Positions 45,462 to 52,543 of a stretch of 64,000 nt of DNA are shown in pieces. Below the pieces are notes generated by a model that had not been told where the DNA came from, did not search any database, and saw nothing but the letters and a program-made list of their open reading frames with translations. Numbering within the stretch: position 1 is the first letter of the stretch; each line of letters opens with the position of its first letter. The stretch is from Leptolinea sp. UBA5203 (GTDB taxonomy: Bacteria > Chloroflexota > Anaerolineae > Anaerolineales > Anaerolineaceae), in contig DHVR01000072.1 of NCBI GenBank assembly GCA_002412765.1, forward strand, positions 1 through 64,000. The letters run 5' to 3'. Both the position numbers and the translations under genes were made by a program.

Positions 45462-45490
45462 AGATTTCAACCCATTAGAAATTAACCAAA

Positions 45491-45518
45491 AAATGGCGGG
45501 GATTACTCCGCCATTTTT
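45491..45518. terminator. bidirectional terminator
   Basis: AAATGGCGG / CCGCCATTT stem with A and T runs on the two sides, between the convergent HAD and zinc-finger genes. Confidence 0.8.
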
Positions 45519-45534
45519 ATATTTCGTACGTTTA

Positions 45535-45855
45535 TTACCCCAATCCTGTATGAGGCTTATGCTCCAAGGCATCCGGTAAATCATTTTCCGGCGGGGTGCC
45601 GGGCAGCGGCCAGGGATGTGCTTGTGGAATGGGCCGGCCTGCAGATGGGTTCAATAAGAAATTCAATTGAGTCAGAGCATACTCGTCATAAATCCGTAAT
45701 CCGCAAACATCACACACCCAGGCGGGAAAATCCGGAATAACCACCATTTCTTCGCCCATCCAGGTAAAATAACTGACTGCTTTGAAAGCAAAATGACCAA
45801 CCTGACAATCTCTGCAGGTGGTATTCTTGTATTTTTCATTAATAGAATTGAACAT
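45535..45855 (-). CDS. YgiT/MqsA-type zinc-finger protein
   Basis: A 106-residue protein with two CxxC pairs (CRDC near 15 and CDVCG near 50) around a beta-rich core, the YgiT-type finger found in MqsA antitoxins and in many stand-alone proteins. No HTH domain follows, and no toxin is adjacent, so antitoxin function is unlikely. It lies just downstream of the microcompartment operon and could be its last transcribed gene (46-base gap); the tail is proline-rich and likely disordered. Confidence 0.7.
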   Translation of the reverse strand: MFNSINEKYKNTTCRDCQVGHFAFKAVSYFTWMGEEMVVIPDFPAWVCDVCGLRIYDEYALTQLNFLLNPSAGRPIPQAHPWPLPGTPPENDLPDALEHKPHTGLG

Positions 45856-45901
45856 AATTCAATTCTACCAGATTCTATCAAATATAGACAGTTTGAAGCG
45901 T

Positions 45902-46177
45902 TTATGTTAGGGGAATGGAAACTGAATCCACGATCCCAACAATGACCGAGTTTACACAGGCGTCCGGGTTCTTTAACACCTGCCGGTTTCCCCCACCTTC
46001 GCGGTTGATCAGTACGGTATCCCCAATGCCTGCCTGGCTGGCATCCAGAGCGATGAAATCCCCTTCGGCATCCTCCCCAGGCATGACCAACGGTTGTACG
46101 ATTAACAGCTTGCGGTTCTTAAAATGGTAATGCCCTATAGTAGTTACCACTGTGCCAACAACTTTCGCTAAAATCAT
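45902..46177 (-). CDS. BMC vertex protein, EutN/CcmL family (BMC-P 1)
   Basis: A 91-residue pentameric vertex protein that closes the corners of a microcompartment shell. It has the ILAKVVGTVVTT start, a LLIVQPL strand, a DASQAGIGDTVLI turn and the SVIVGIVDSV C-terminal strand of the family. It is the last shell gene of the operon. Three non-identical vertex proteins are encoded here, which suggests differing positions or assembly roles. Confidence 0.93.
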   Translation of the reverse strand: MILAKVVGTVVTTIGHYHFKNRKLLIVQPLVMPGEDAEGDFIALDASQAGIGDTVLINREGGGNRQVLKNPDACVNSVIVGIVDSVSIPLT

Positions 46178-46192
46178 AAACCGCCGTCCATA

Positions 46193-46507
46193 TCAGGAAA
46201 AATGACCCGACTTTAAAGTAAAATCAAAACTGCCGTCTGGCTTCACAAAAGCCTCATCCACAATCCCCACAATGGATAGATCCACCGGTACAAACTTGAT
46301 CTCCGGTAAAGCTAAAGCAGCTTCCCGTGAGCGCGCCAGAACGCATAAATCACCTGGGCCCGCTTGCACCACGTCTACAGCGATCTGCAAGGCTCCAGTG
46401 GCTTCCAGGCGCCTGTTTAAGGGTTCGACCACCAGCAGCTTACACCCTTCCAGCCCGTTATATTTGACCGTACAAATTGCGCTGCCCCGCACCCTGCCCA
46501 ATTGCAT
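46193..46507 (-). CDS. BMC vertex protein, EutN/CcmL family (BMC-P 2)
   Basis: A 104-residue pentamer-type shell protein: MQLGRVRGSAICTVKY start, LLVVEPLN, DVVQAGPGDLCVLA and SIVGIVDEA. It differs from the other two by a longer tail (DGSFDFTLKSGHFS) and a lower match in the loops. 15 bases ahead of BMC-P 1 and one base after the 126-residue unknown. Confidence 0.9.
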   Translation of the reverse strand: MQLGRVRGSAICTVKYNGLEGCKLLVVEPLNRRLEATGALQIAVDVVQAGPGDLCVLARSREAALALPEIKFVPVDLSIVGIVDEAFVKPDGSFDFTLKSGHFS

Positions 46508-46508
46508 C

Positions 46509-46889
46509 TTAAACGCCTACACTATTGAGCACGCGCTGGATGATGGCTTCGAGCAGATGGTCATCCACCTTTTCGCCAAAATGAACTTTAACCGCATTGC
46601 GCACCCGTTCCTTTACCGTCGAGGCATTGACCGAGGACGAACAGCCGCAATCAGGTTTCTGGCAAGGGCTGTTATCCTTCTGCAACAAAGGGTTCTTCGC
46701 CTCAGAGAGGTAAGGACGTACCGGTGCACTGGGCGGGGTAACATTCCCTCGATCCAGTTTCAGATCCAATCGTTTTGCGCGTTCATAGGCGAGCTCGGTC
46801 AGGACCACCTCATCCGTCAGCATCAGGCTGCGCACACCGCGCTGCACCATGTCTTCTATGTCCCGCTCGGTATAAAATACCTTAGCCAT
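46509..46889 (-). CDS. BMC-associated protein of unknown function
   Basis: A 126-residue protein sitting inside the shell operon, one base from a vertex gene. The N-terminal 45 residues (YTERDIEDMVQRGVRSLML, then a V-L-T-ELAYERA helix) resemble a module found at the start of some microcompartment proteins. A Pro-rich linker carries CQKPDCGC, a compact metal- or redox-type cysteine cluster. The last 40 residues form an amphipathic helix pair (VKERVRNAVKVHF...DDHLLEAIIQRVLN) like an encapsulation peptide. It may link cargo to the shell or bind a cofactor; no enzyme motif is seen. Confidence 0.75.
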   Translation of the reverse strand: MAKVFYTERDIEDMVQRGVRSLMLTDEVVLTELAYERAKRLDLKLDRGNVTPPSAPVRPYLSEAKNPLLQKDNSPCQKPDCGCSSSVNASTVKERVRNAVKVHFGEKVDDHLLEAIIQRVLNSVGV

Positions 46890-46904
46890 TTTTCCTCCTG
46901 TACC

Positions 46905-47531
46905 TTATCCGTTAATGCCGTCCAGACTTTCCAGAGCTCGAGTGGCAGCATCACACGCGGAGTTGATTTCCGATTCCGTGCCCGATAACCACATGCGTCC
47001 AAAACGTCCAACGGAGGTTACATGGATAATATTAATGGAAGCTTTCTTTTCTGCCTCATTACAGGCAAAGTTGATGTAAGCCGCCGGAGCACATTCCAGC
47101 ACCAGCAGGGTTTCCCCTGGAACCAGCATGGAGCCTCTACGGAAGCGGTTCAACAATTGCGCCTGATATGGATCAATGCGGGTGATGATCTGGGTCGAGG
47201 CAATTTGTGGACGAATGCGGTCCTGCACTTTCAACCCCAACCGATCCAGCACCACAGCCCCGGCTTCCAACACGGCAGCCTGATTGGTGGAATGCACTTC
47301 AAACATGCCAAATTCGCGTTCCACAATCTGCGCGCCGGGACGGGCTTCGGTGGCTTTAACCGCAATATCCACCATACGGAAAACTTCATTGCCTGGTGCC
47401 ATTTCAATATATAACGAGGCCATGCCTTCCGTAGGCAAATCACCTTGTGTGACCGTACCGATGAATGCCGCGTACTGAGCCTGCATACGATCCAAAAAAC
47501 AGTAACATCTTAAAGAAAAATTCTCAGCCAT
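46905..47531 (-). CDS. BMC-T shell protein (tandem BMC domains)
   Basis: A 208-residue protein with two BMC domains, forming pseudohexameric trimers that often carry a gated pore. Domain 1 about 5-100 (IEMAPGNEVFRMVDIAVKATEARPG, FEVHSTNQAAVLEAGAVVLD), domain 2 about 108-205 (LLVLECAPAAYINFACNEAEKKASI, LSGTESEINSACDAATRALES). Sequence of the halves is divergent, as in EutL/PduB-type or CsoS1D-type proteins. Start at 47531 by AAGGAAAA; the longer frame runs into eutJ. It is the only trimer-type shell gene here. Confidence 0.88.
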   Translation of the reverse strand: MAENFSLRCYCFLDRMQAQYAAFIGTVTQGDLPTEGMASLYIEMAPGNEVFRMVDIAVKATEARPGAQIVEREFGMFEVHSTNQAAVLEAGAVVLDRLGLKVQDRIRPQIASTQIITRIDPYQAQLLNRFRRGSMLVPGETLLVLECAPAAYINFACNEAEKKASINIIHVTSVGRFGRMWLSGTESEINSACDAATRALESLDGING

Positions 47532-47541
47532 TTTATTTTCC

Positions 47542-48399
47542 TTAATTTTTGTGCAGTCCGTCCTGCATGGCAATGCCGTACGGGGTGACAAACATGGGAT
47601 GCTGCGGAATCCAGGTTGGGATTCCGGTCCATTCCTGAATCACAGTGTCCATGCCCGGAAACATGGCCGTCCCGCCAACCAGGGAAATTTCTTCTATAGC
47701 ATATCCCTGTACATGACGATTGATAATTGAGGCCACTTTTTCCATCACCGGCCGGATATGGCTAAACAGCAGCGCCTGTTGATCCGCCTGTTTCTTCCTG
47801 GCCTCGGCTTCTTCGAAACTGAGGTTGAGCGCTCCGGCGATCACCAGGGAAAAATGGGTTCCCCCGGTGGCTTCATCTGCGGTGTAGACAATCTTGCCGT
47901 CCTGCAAAATAGCGATTCCGGTCGTGCCGCCACCCACATCCACCACGGCGCCATTCCTCATGCCCAATACGGAATTCGCCGCCGAAGGTTCGTCGATGAG
48001 GTCTCTGCAATCCAGCCCAACCGATTCCAACACATAGGCGGTAGAGCGTCGTTCCGCCTGGGAGACACCCGGGGGATAGGCTGTGGCTGCATGCTGCAAG
48101 GTGCAGCCCAGTTGGCTTTCCAGTCGAGATTTGATCGATTTCAATCGATCCACAGCGCCGATGAAGTCCACCACCAGACCATCGCGCACAACCTGGGCAA
48201 ATTCATAAGCCCCGGCCAGCGGTCGGTTATTTGCATCCAATACCAGCATCACCAGATAGGCGGTCCCCAAATCAACCCCGACTTTCAGTTGATCCAGCTG
48301 GAGTTCAGCTAGAAAGGGCTGACCTCCAGGGGAAGCCGACAACATATCCGATAAAGCTGCCATGCGTGTATTGACGGCAGTCTTATCCAGAACCTGCAT
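47542..48399 (-). CDS. eutJ: EutJ-like actin/Hsp70-fold ATPase
   Basis: A 285-residue ATPase with the Hsp70/actin core: KVGVDLGTAYLVML (phosphate 1) near 39-52, AVVDVGGGTTGIAIL (phosphate 2) near 150-165, and EISLVGGTAMFPGM (adenosine) near 239. EutJ proteins accompany many microcompartments; their suggested role is a chaperone for assembly or cargo. The start is set by position after the BMC-H gene. It is 10 bases upstream of the BMC-T gene. Confidence 0.9.
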   Translation of the reverse strand: MQVLDKTAVNTRMAALSDMLSASPGGQPFLAELQLDQLKVGVDLGTAYLVMLVLDANNRPLAGAYEFAQVVRDGLVVDFIGAVDRLKSIKSRLESQLGCTLQHAATAYPPGVSQAERRSTAYVLESVGLDCRDLIDEPSAANSVLGMRNGAVVDVGGGTTGIAILQDGKIVYTADEATGGTHFSLVIAGALNLSFEEAEARKKQADQQALLFSHIRPVMEKVASIINRHVQGYAIEEISLVGGTAMFPGMDTVIQEWTGIPTWIPQHPMFVTPYGIAMQDGLHKN

Positions 48400-48427
48400 G
48401 AATCGTATCCAGTCCGGTTAAGCCGGT

Positions 48428-48751
48428 TTATTTGGTGCTGGTTCGGCCGCCGTTGGAACCCTTGCTGCCCTTGGGCAGAATCATTTCGACATCTTCATGC
48501 GGTCTGGGGATGACATGCACGGAGACCAGTTCGCCAACTCGCTTTGCTGCGGCAGCGCCGGCATCCGTGGCGGCTTTAACCGCGCCAACATCCCCGCGAA
48601 CCATGACGGTGACAAATCCGCCGCCCACATATTCTGATCCGATCAGAACCACATTGGCTGCTTTGACCATTGCATCTGCTGCTTCGATCGCTCCAACCAG
48701 GCCTTTCGTTTCTATCATACCCAATGCGATGAGAGATTGATCCAGTGCCAT
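48428..48751 (-). CDS. BMC-H hexameric shell protein
   Basis: A 107-residue PduA/EutM-type shell tile: ALGMIETKGLVGAIEAADAMVKAANV, then EYVGGGFVTVMVRGDV, where GGG lines the central pore (PduA has a serine here), and ATDAGAAAAKRVGELVSVHVIPRPHEDVE. It ends in a Lys/Ser/Gly-rich tail. It should be the main facet protein, as it is the only single-domain BMC gene in the window. Confidence 0.96.
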   Translation of the reverse strand: MALDQSLIALGMIETKGLVGAIEAADAMVKAANVVLIGSEYVGGGFVTVMVRGDVGAVKAATDAGAAAAKRVGELVSVHVIPRPHEDVEMILPKGSKGSNGGRTSTK

Positions 48752-48782
48752 ACATACCTCACTTTAAATAGGTTTTCGATTT

Positions 48783-50240
48783 CTAGTTCTCTGATAAGAG
48801 ATCAAAAACGATCTCTTCCACTGCCTTTTCAATTTCCTGCGGGGTTGGTCCTGAGAGTTTGGCTCCGGGGATGAGCGCTGCCGTAGGCGGTTCCCTTAAT
48901 TCATAGGCCAGACGTTTGGTGTTAAACATATGATACACAGTGATATTATCTCCGGTAATGGAGCCGCCGAAACCGCCCGCCCCTAAAGTTAACGAAGGCA
49001 TCACTCCGGTGGTCAGCCCAATTGCGCCCAAAGTGCCCATGGTGTTGACCAAAATACGGAAGACGGGTTTTTCCATGCCAAACGCCATGATCACATCCCG
49101 ATTGGTGGCGTGAATGATCTGGGTATGGCCGCGCCCGCCAAAGCGAATCATTTCCATGCTGCGCTCGCATCCTTCTTCCCAGCCGTCCACGGTATACCAA
49201 CCCAGCACGGTGGTCAATTTTTCACGGGAAAGCGGTTCTTCTTTACCGACAGTTTTTAATGGGACAACCAAAATACGCGCATCATCAGGTACTTTAATGC
49301 CGGCCATGGCGGCCAGATATTGCGGGGATTTCCCCACAGAGAGAGGATTGATATTGCCATCCGCGTAAAACAAGGTAGTGCGCAGTTTTTTTGCCTGTGC
49401 TTCGTCTACAAAAAACGCGCCCTGGTCCTGCATCAACTGCATCAGTCGATTAGATATCGGACGATCGGCAATCACCGCCTGCTCTGTAGCGCAGATGGTG
49501 GAATAATCAAAGGCTTTACTGGCCACAATATAACGGGCAGCTTTCTCAAGGTCCGCGGAACGGTCCACATACACCGGCACATTCCCTGGACCCACCCCCA
49601 AAGCTGGCTTTCCCACCGAATGAGCGGCTTTCACCATGGGTGTGCCGCCCGTCGCCAGGATCAGCGAGATATATTGGTGACGCATCAATTCTTGGGTGCC
49701 GCCCAGGGAAATTTCCGAAAGACACTGGATCAGTCCCTCGGGAGCCCCCGCATTTTCTGCGGCCAACGCCATCACCTGCGTTGTTTCCTGACTGCATTTT
49801 AAAGCGGAAGGATGGGGAGCAATGACGATCGAATCCCTGGCTTTCACGGCCATCAGGACTTTCGCCATTACAGTTGAAGTTGGATTGGTACTGGGGGTTA
49901 AAGCGGCAACGGAACCCATCGGCCAGGCGATATACACCAGACCTTTCTCTCTTTCTTCACGGACCACGCCCACGGTAGGAATGGCTGCGATGCTCTCCCA
50001 TACCGCGCGGGATCCGAATTCATTTTTTAATCGTTTGTGTTCGGCAACACCATAGCCGGTTTCTTCACAGGCCAGGCGGCCCAATCGCTCGGAGGCTTCA
50101 AAAGCGGCTTGTGCCACCCCTTCGCATACTCGATCCACCTCATGTTGGGAAGCATGCAGCCATTGTTGAGCTGCACTGTTGGCTTTCACAGCGCAATCTC
50201 TTGCTTCCTGAATAGAGAGTAAATCCGAATCCAGCTTCAT
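48783..50240 (-). CDS. CoA-acylating aldehyde dehydrogenase (BMC cargo)
   Basis: A 485-residue EutE/PduP-type enzyme: aldehyde + NAD + CoA to acyl-CoA + NADH. The nucleophile is C250 in DYSTICATEQ; NPTSTVMAK and GPGNVPVYVD belong to the nucleotide/CoA region. It carries helices at both ends that look like encapsulation peptides: an N-terminal LLSIQEARDCAVKANSAAQQW and a C-terminal PTPQEIEKAVEEIVFDLLSEN. Acetaldehyde from DeoC is the expected substrate. NADH must be re-oxidised and CoA released, yet no alcohol dehydrogenase or PduL-type phosphotransacylase is in the operon. Confidence 0.93.
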   Translation of the reverse strand: MKLDSDLLSIQEARDCAVKANSAAQQWLHASQHEVDRVCEGVAQAAFEASERLGRLACEETGYGVAEHKRLKNEFGSRAVWESIAAIPTVGVVREEREKGLVYIAWPMGSVAALTPSTNPTSTVMAKVLMAVKARDSIVIAPHPSALKCSQETTQVMALAAENAGAPEGLIQCLSEISLGGTQELMRHQYISLILATGGTPMVKAAHSVGKPALGVGPGNVPVYVDRSADLEKAARYIVASKAFDYSTICATEQAVIADRPISNRLMQLMQDQGAFFVDEAQAKKLRTTLFYADGNINPLSVGKSPQYLAAMAGIKVPDDARILVVPLKTVGKEEPLSREKLTTVLGWYTVDGWEEGCERSMEMIRFGGRGHTQIIHATNRDVIMAFGMEKPVFRILVNTMGTLGAIGLTTGVMPSLTLGAGGFGGSITGDNITVYHMFNTKRLAYELREPPTAALIPGAKLSGPTPQEIEKAVEEIVFDLLSEN

Positions 50241-50248
50241 GCTTTTGC

Positions 50249-50539
50249 CTATGATTTTACAAAGGTAAGCTGCCCATCCACTTCCAGCGAATCAATCACG
50301 GCCATGATGACCGTATCCACTGGACAATCCTTGGTAATCGTTGTTTGCCTTGCACTCGAACCTGCGGCCGTCAACACCAATTCGCCCACCCCGGCATTGA
50401 CCGTATCAATCGCCACGAAAGGTTTGCCGGTAGGTTCGCCTTTTTCATCAGTCTGACGCAAAATCATCAGTTTTCGACCGGTTAATTTTTCATCTTTAAT
50501 GGTGGATACTGTGGTTCCAATGACCTTGGCAATTAGCAT
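50249..50539 (-). CDS. BMC vertex protein, EutN/CcmL family (BMC-P 3)
   Basis: A 96-residue vertex protein, closest in look to the classical EutN: MLIAKVIGTTVST, KLMILRQTDEKGEP, VAIDTVNAGVGELVLTAAGSSAR and TVIMAVIDSLEV. It lies 8 bases before the aldehyde dehydrogenase and directly behind deoC. Confidence 0.94.
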   Translation of the reverse strand: MLIAKVIGTTVSTIKDEKLTGRKLMILRQTDEKGEPTGKPFVAIDTVNAGVGELVLTAAGSSARQTTITKDCPVDTVIMAVIDSLEVDGQLTFVKS

Positions 50540-50557
50540 ACTATCCTCCGATGGAGA

Positions 50558-51469
50558 TTAATATCCTTTGGCTGGGGAAGCTTCTGCATCCCCTTTGATA
50601 ATCCGCACACCTGCACTGGCGCCAATCCGGGTAGCCCCGGCTTTGACCATTTTTTCCATGTCTTCGCGGGTACGGATACCCCCGGAGGCTTTCACACCAA
50701 TATCCGGTCCCACGGTACGCCGCATGAGAGCAATATCTTCTACAGTCGCACCGCCGCTGGAAAATCCAGTGGAGGTCTTCACAAAATCGGCTCCGGCTTC
50801 TTTGGAGAGAAGACAGGCCAATACTTTTTCGTCATCGGTTAATAAAGAGGTTTCCAGGATTACTTTAACCAGTGCCCCGGCTGAATGCCCCACCATCACG
50901 ACTTCGCGGATATCATAAGCCACGACATCCAATTTTCCGGCTTTGATGGCGCCGATATTAATCACCATATCAATTTCGGTGGCGCCGTTTTCAATGGCAG
51001 TACGGGCTTCAAAACATTTTACATCGGTGGAGGTAGCCCCCAGAGGGAAACCAATTACGGTGCAAACCTTGGCGGTACTGCCCTTGAGCAGTTCGGCACA
51101 CAGTTTTACAAAACTGGGATTGATACAAACGGAGGCAAAATGGTACTCCGCCGCTTCTTTACACAACTGGCGAACTTGATCTTCGGTGGCATCCGGTTTC
51201 AGTAGAGTATGGTCGATCAAGCTGGCCATGCTCGCGTCATTGGGAATATGCCCCAGCGTGGAGGACAGGCGTTCCGCACCGGCTGTGATTACATGCCCGG
51301 CGTTGTCAAAACAGGTTTTTACACACACCTGATCCGCATATTCAACCCGGCAGTATTCCCTGGCGGAGTCCACTTTTTTACTTTCGTTTTCTTCAATGGC
51401 AGCCAGGACTTCGCGGGTAATTATTTCGACTAAAACTTCAATATCTTTCGTATCCAGTTTCATCTTCAT
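50558..51469 (-). CDS. deoC: deoxyribose-phosphate aldolase with BMC targeting extension
   Basis: DERA cleaves 2-deoxyribose-5-phosphate to glyceraldehyde-3-phosphate and acetaldehyde. The core (from about residue 78, SMASLIDHTLLKPDAT) has the Schiff-base lysine K202 (VKVILET), K231 (VKTSTG) and D167 (EIDMVIN), so it should be active. Ahead of it is an extra segment of about 75 residues absent from housekeeping DeoC: an amphipathic helix (KDIEVLVEIITREVLAAIEE) like an encapsulation peptide, then a three-cysteine stretch (C40, C49, C53) followed by ITAGAERLSS. Start overlaps the rpiB stop (TAATG). It is the second gene of the operon. Confidence 0.95.
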   Translation of the reverse strand: MKMKLDTKDIEVLVEIITREVLAAIEENESKKVDSAREYCRVEYADQVCVKTCFDNAGHVITAGAERLSSTLGHIPNDASMASLIDHTLLKPDATEDQVRQLCKEAAEYHFASVCINPSFVKLCAELLKGSTAKVCTVIGFPLGATSTDVKCFEARTAIENGATEIDMVINIGAIKAGKLDVVAYDIREVVMVGHSAGALVKVILETSLLTDDEKVLACLLSKEAGADFVKTSTGFSSGGATVEDIALMRRTVGPDIGVKASGGIRTREDMEKMVKAGATRIGASAGVRIIKGDAEASPAKGY

Positions 51470-52044
51470 TATCCATGTTTAAAATAAAGTTGTTCGATCT
51501 GATTCATTTTGTCAATTCGTGTCTGATGCCGTCCCCCGCCGAATTCGGTTTTCAACCAGGTTTCCACAATTAATTTAGCCTGATTTAATCCGATCAACCC
51601 GGAACCCAAGGTCAACACATTGGCATCATTATGTTCGCGGCTGTTTACCGCTGTAGAATAATCATAACACATGGCGGCTTTCACGCCTTTAACTTTATTG
51701 GCTGTCATACAACTGCCAATACCTGCGCCGTCAATCATGATTCCCCGCCATGCCCGGCCATCGGAAACTTCCCTGGCCACCGCATGAGCAAAATCGGGGT
51801 AATCGACACTTTCTGTACTGAAGGTGCCGCAATCTTTGACGACATACCCAATCTTTTCCAGAAAAGGAATCAGCTCCGATTTCATCGCAAATCCCCCGTG
51901 ATCCGCTCCGATGGCAACAGAGCGATTTGAGCTGCTTTTAGGAAAGGAAAGTTCAACAGACTGTGGCTGTTTGTGTTTTTCAATCTGCGAAGCAACCACT
52001 TTTTGGACAGCATTGTGAATTTGATCGACTTCGTATTTTCCCAT
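51469..52044 (-). CDS. rpiB: RpiB-like sugar-phosphate isomerase with BMC targeting helix
   Basis: A 191-residue RpiB/LacAB-family isomerase with an N-terminal extension of about 40 residues whose start (YEVDQIHNAVQKVVASQIEKH) is a typical encapsulation helix. Core: IGADHGGFAMK, DYPDFAHAVA, GAGIGSCMTANK, EHNDANVLTLG and GGRHQTRIDKM. The usual catalytic cysteine (E. coli type, before GTGIG) is aspartate here, and the glutamate used by mycobacterial RpiB is serine, but a cysteine follows it. The substrate may therefore differ from ribose-5-phosphate. Start at 52044 by AAGGGC. It is the first gene of the BMC operon. Confidence 0.88.
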   Translation of the reverse strand: MGKYEVDQIHNAVQKVVASQIEKHKQPQSVELSFPKSSSNRSVAIGADHGGFAMKSELIPFLEKIGYVVKDCGTFSTESVDYPDFAHAVAREVSDGRAWRGIMIDGAGIGSCMTANKVKGVKAAMCYDYSTAVNSREHNDANVLTLGSGLIGLNQAKLIVETWLKTEFGGGRHQTRIDKMNQIEQLYFKHG

Positions 52045-52074
52045 TTTGCCCTTCTGATTGCCTGAGACAAAACA

Positions 52075-52101
52075 GGTGACTGCAAGATTGCGCCAGTCAC
52101 C
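52075..52101. promoter_or_regulatory. inverted repeat in BMC operon leader
   Basis: GGTGACTG-N11-CAGTCACC, a perfect 8-bp inverted repeat 31 bases upstream of rpiB. A TTGACA lies on the minus strand just beyond it, which could be the -35 of the operon promoter, placing this repeat as an operator or leader hairpin. The -10 is not clear. Confidence 0.45.
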
Positions 52102-52202
52102 GCCTATTAACCTTGTCAATTAATCGTAGTTTAGCATATTCTCAGCCAATTCGCAAAGGTAAACCGATCTACAATCCAGGTGGATGGTTTGGACTGAGGA
52201 AT

Positions 52203-52227
52203 AGGTGCGCTGGAAGCACGCCTTTTT
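52203..52227 (+). other. imperfect hairpin with T5 tail
   Basis: GGTGCGC-TGGAA-GCACGCC-TTTTT, terminator-like in form but with a mismatch and no gene reading into it on the plus strand. Confidence 0.25.
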
Positions 52228-52249
52228 GTCATGGAAAACCAGCCCATTG

Positions 52250-52311
52250 TAGGGGTTTAGCATCCGGCGAGAAATCCGCAAAATATTCTATCGTGCGGAT
52301 ACTAACCCCTT
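52250..52311. repeat. palindromic repeat unit 1
   Basis: Arms AGGGGTTTAGCATCCG (left) and CGGATACTAACCCCT (right) with about 30 bases between. A second unit with the same arm sequence lies 70 bases on, so this is a repeated mobile-like palindrome rather than a simple terminator. Confidence 0.6.
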
Positions 52312-52381
52312 GTGCCTGACGGAATGGATGTTGGCCCATTCAGGGACATTTTTCCTGGATTACTAATTTGTTATTTATACA

Positions 52382-52448
52382 GGGGAGGGTTTAGTATCTG
52401 GTAGTTAAATTCACAAGCCAATAAGCTTCACGGATGCTAACCCCCTAC
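52382..52448. repeat. palindromic repeat unit 2
   Basis: Arms GGGGAGGGTTTAGTATC and CACGGATGCTAACCCCC flank about 35 bases. The GGTTTAG(C/T)ATC arm is shared with the unit at 52250. Confidence 0.6.
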
Positions 52449-52475
52449 CAATGACGAGAACCATCTCCATTTATT

Positions 52476-52504
52476 TTGATTTTTTCAGCAAGATTGGGTA
52501 CTAT
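52476..52504 (+). promoter_or_regulatory. deoB promoter
   Basis: TTGATT, 17-base spacer, TACTAT, about 40 bases ahead of the deoB ATG and divergent from the BMC operon. Confidence 0.65.
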
Positions 52505-52543
52505 TAAGTACATTTAGCGTTATGGAATTAAAAAGGAAAATCT

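Noticed and set aside
45535..45855. MqsA-type antitoxin
   Set aside because: Only the YgiT finger is present; there is no HTH domain and no toxin gene beside it.
46272..48312. Plus-strand frames of 130-238 codons across the BMC genes
   Set aside because: They lie wholly opposite clear BMC-P, BMC-T and EutJ genes with no start signals or family resemblance.
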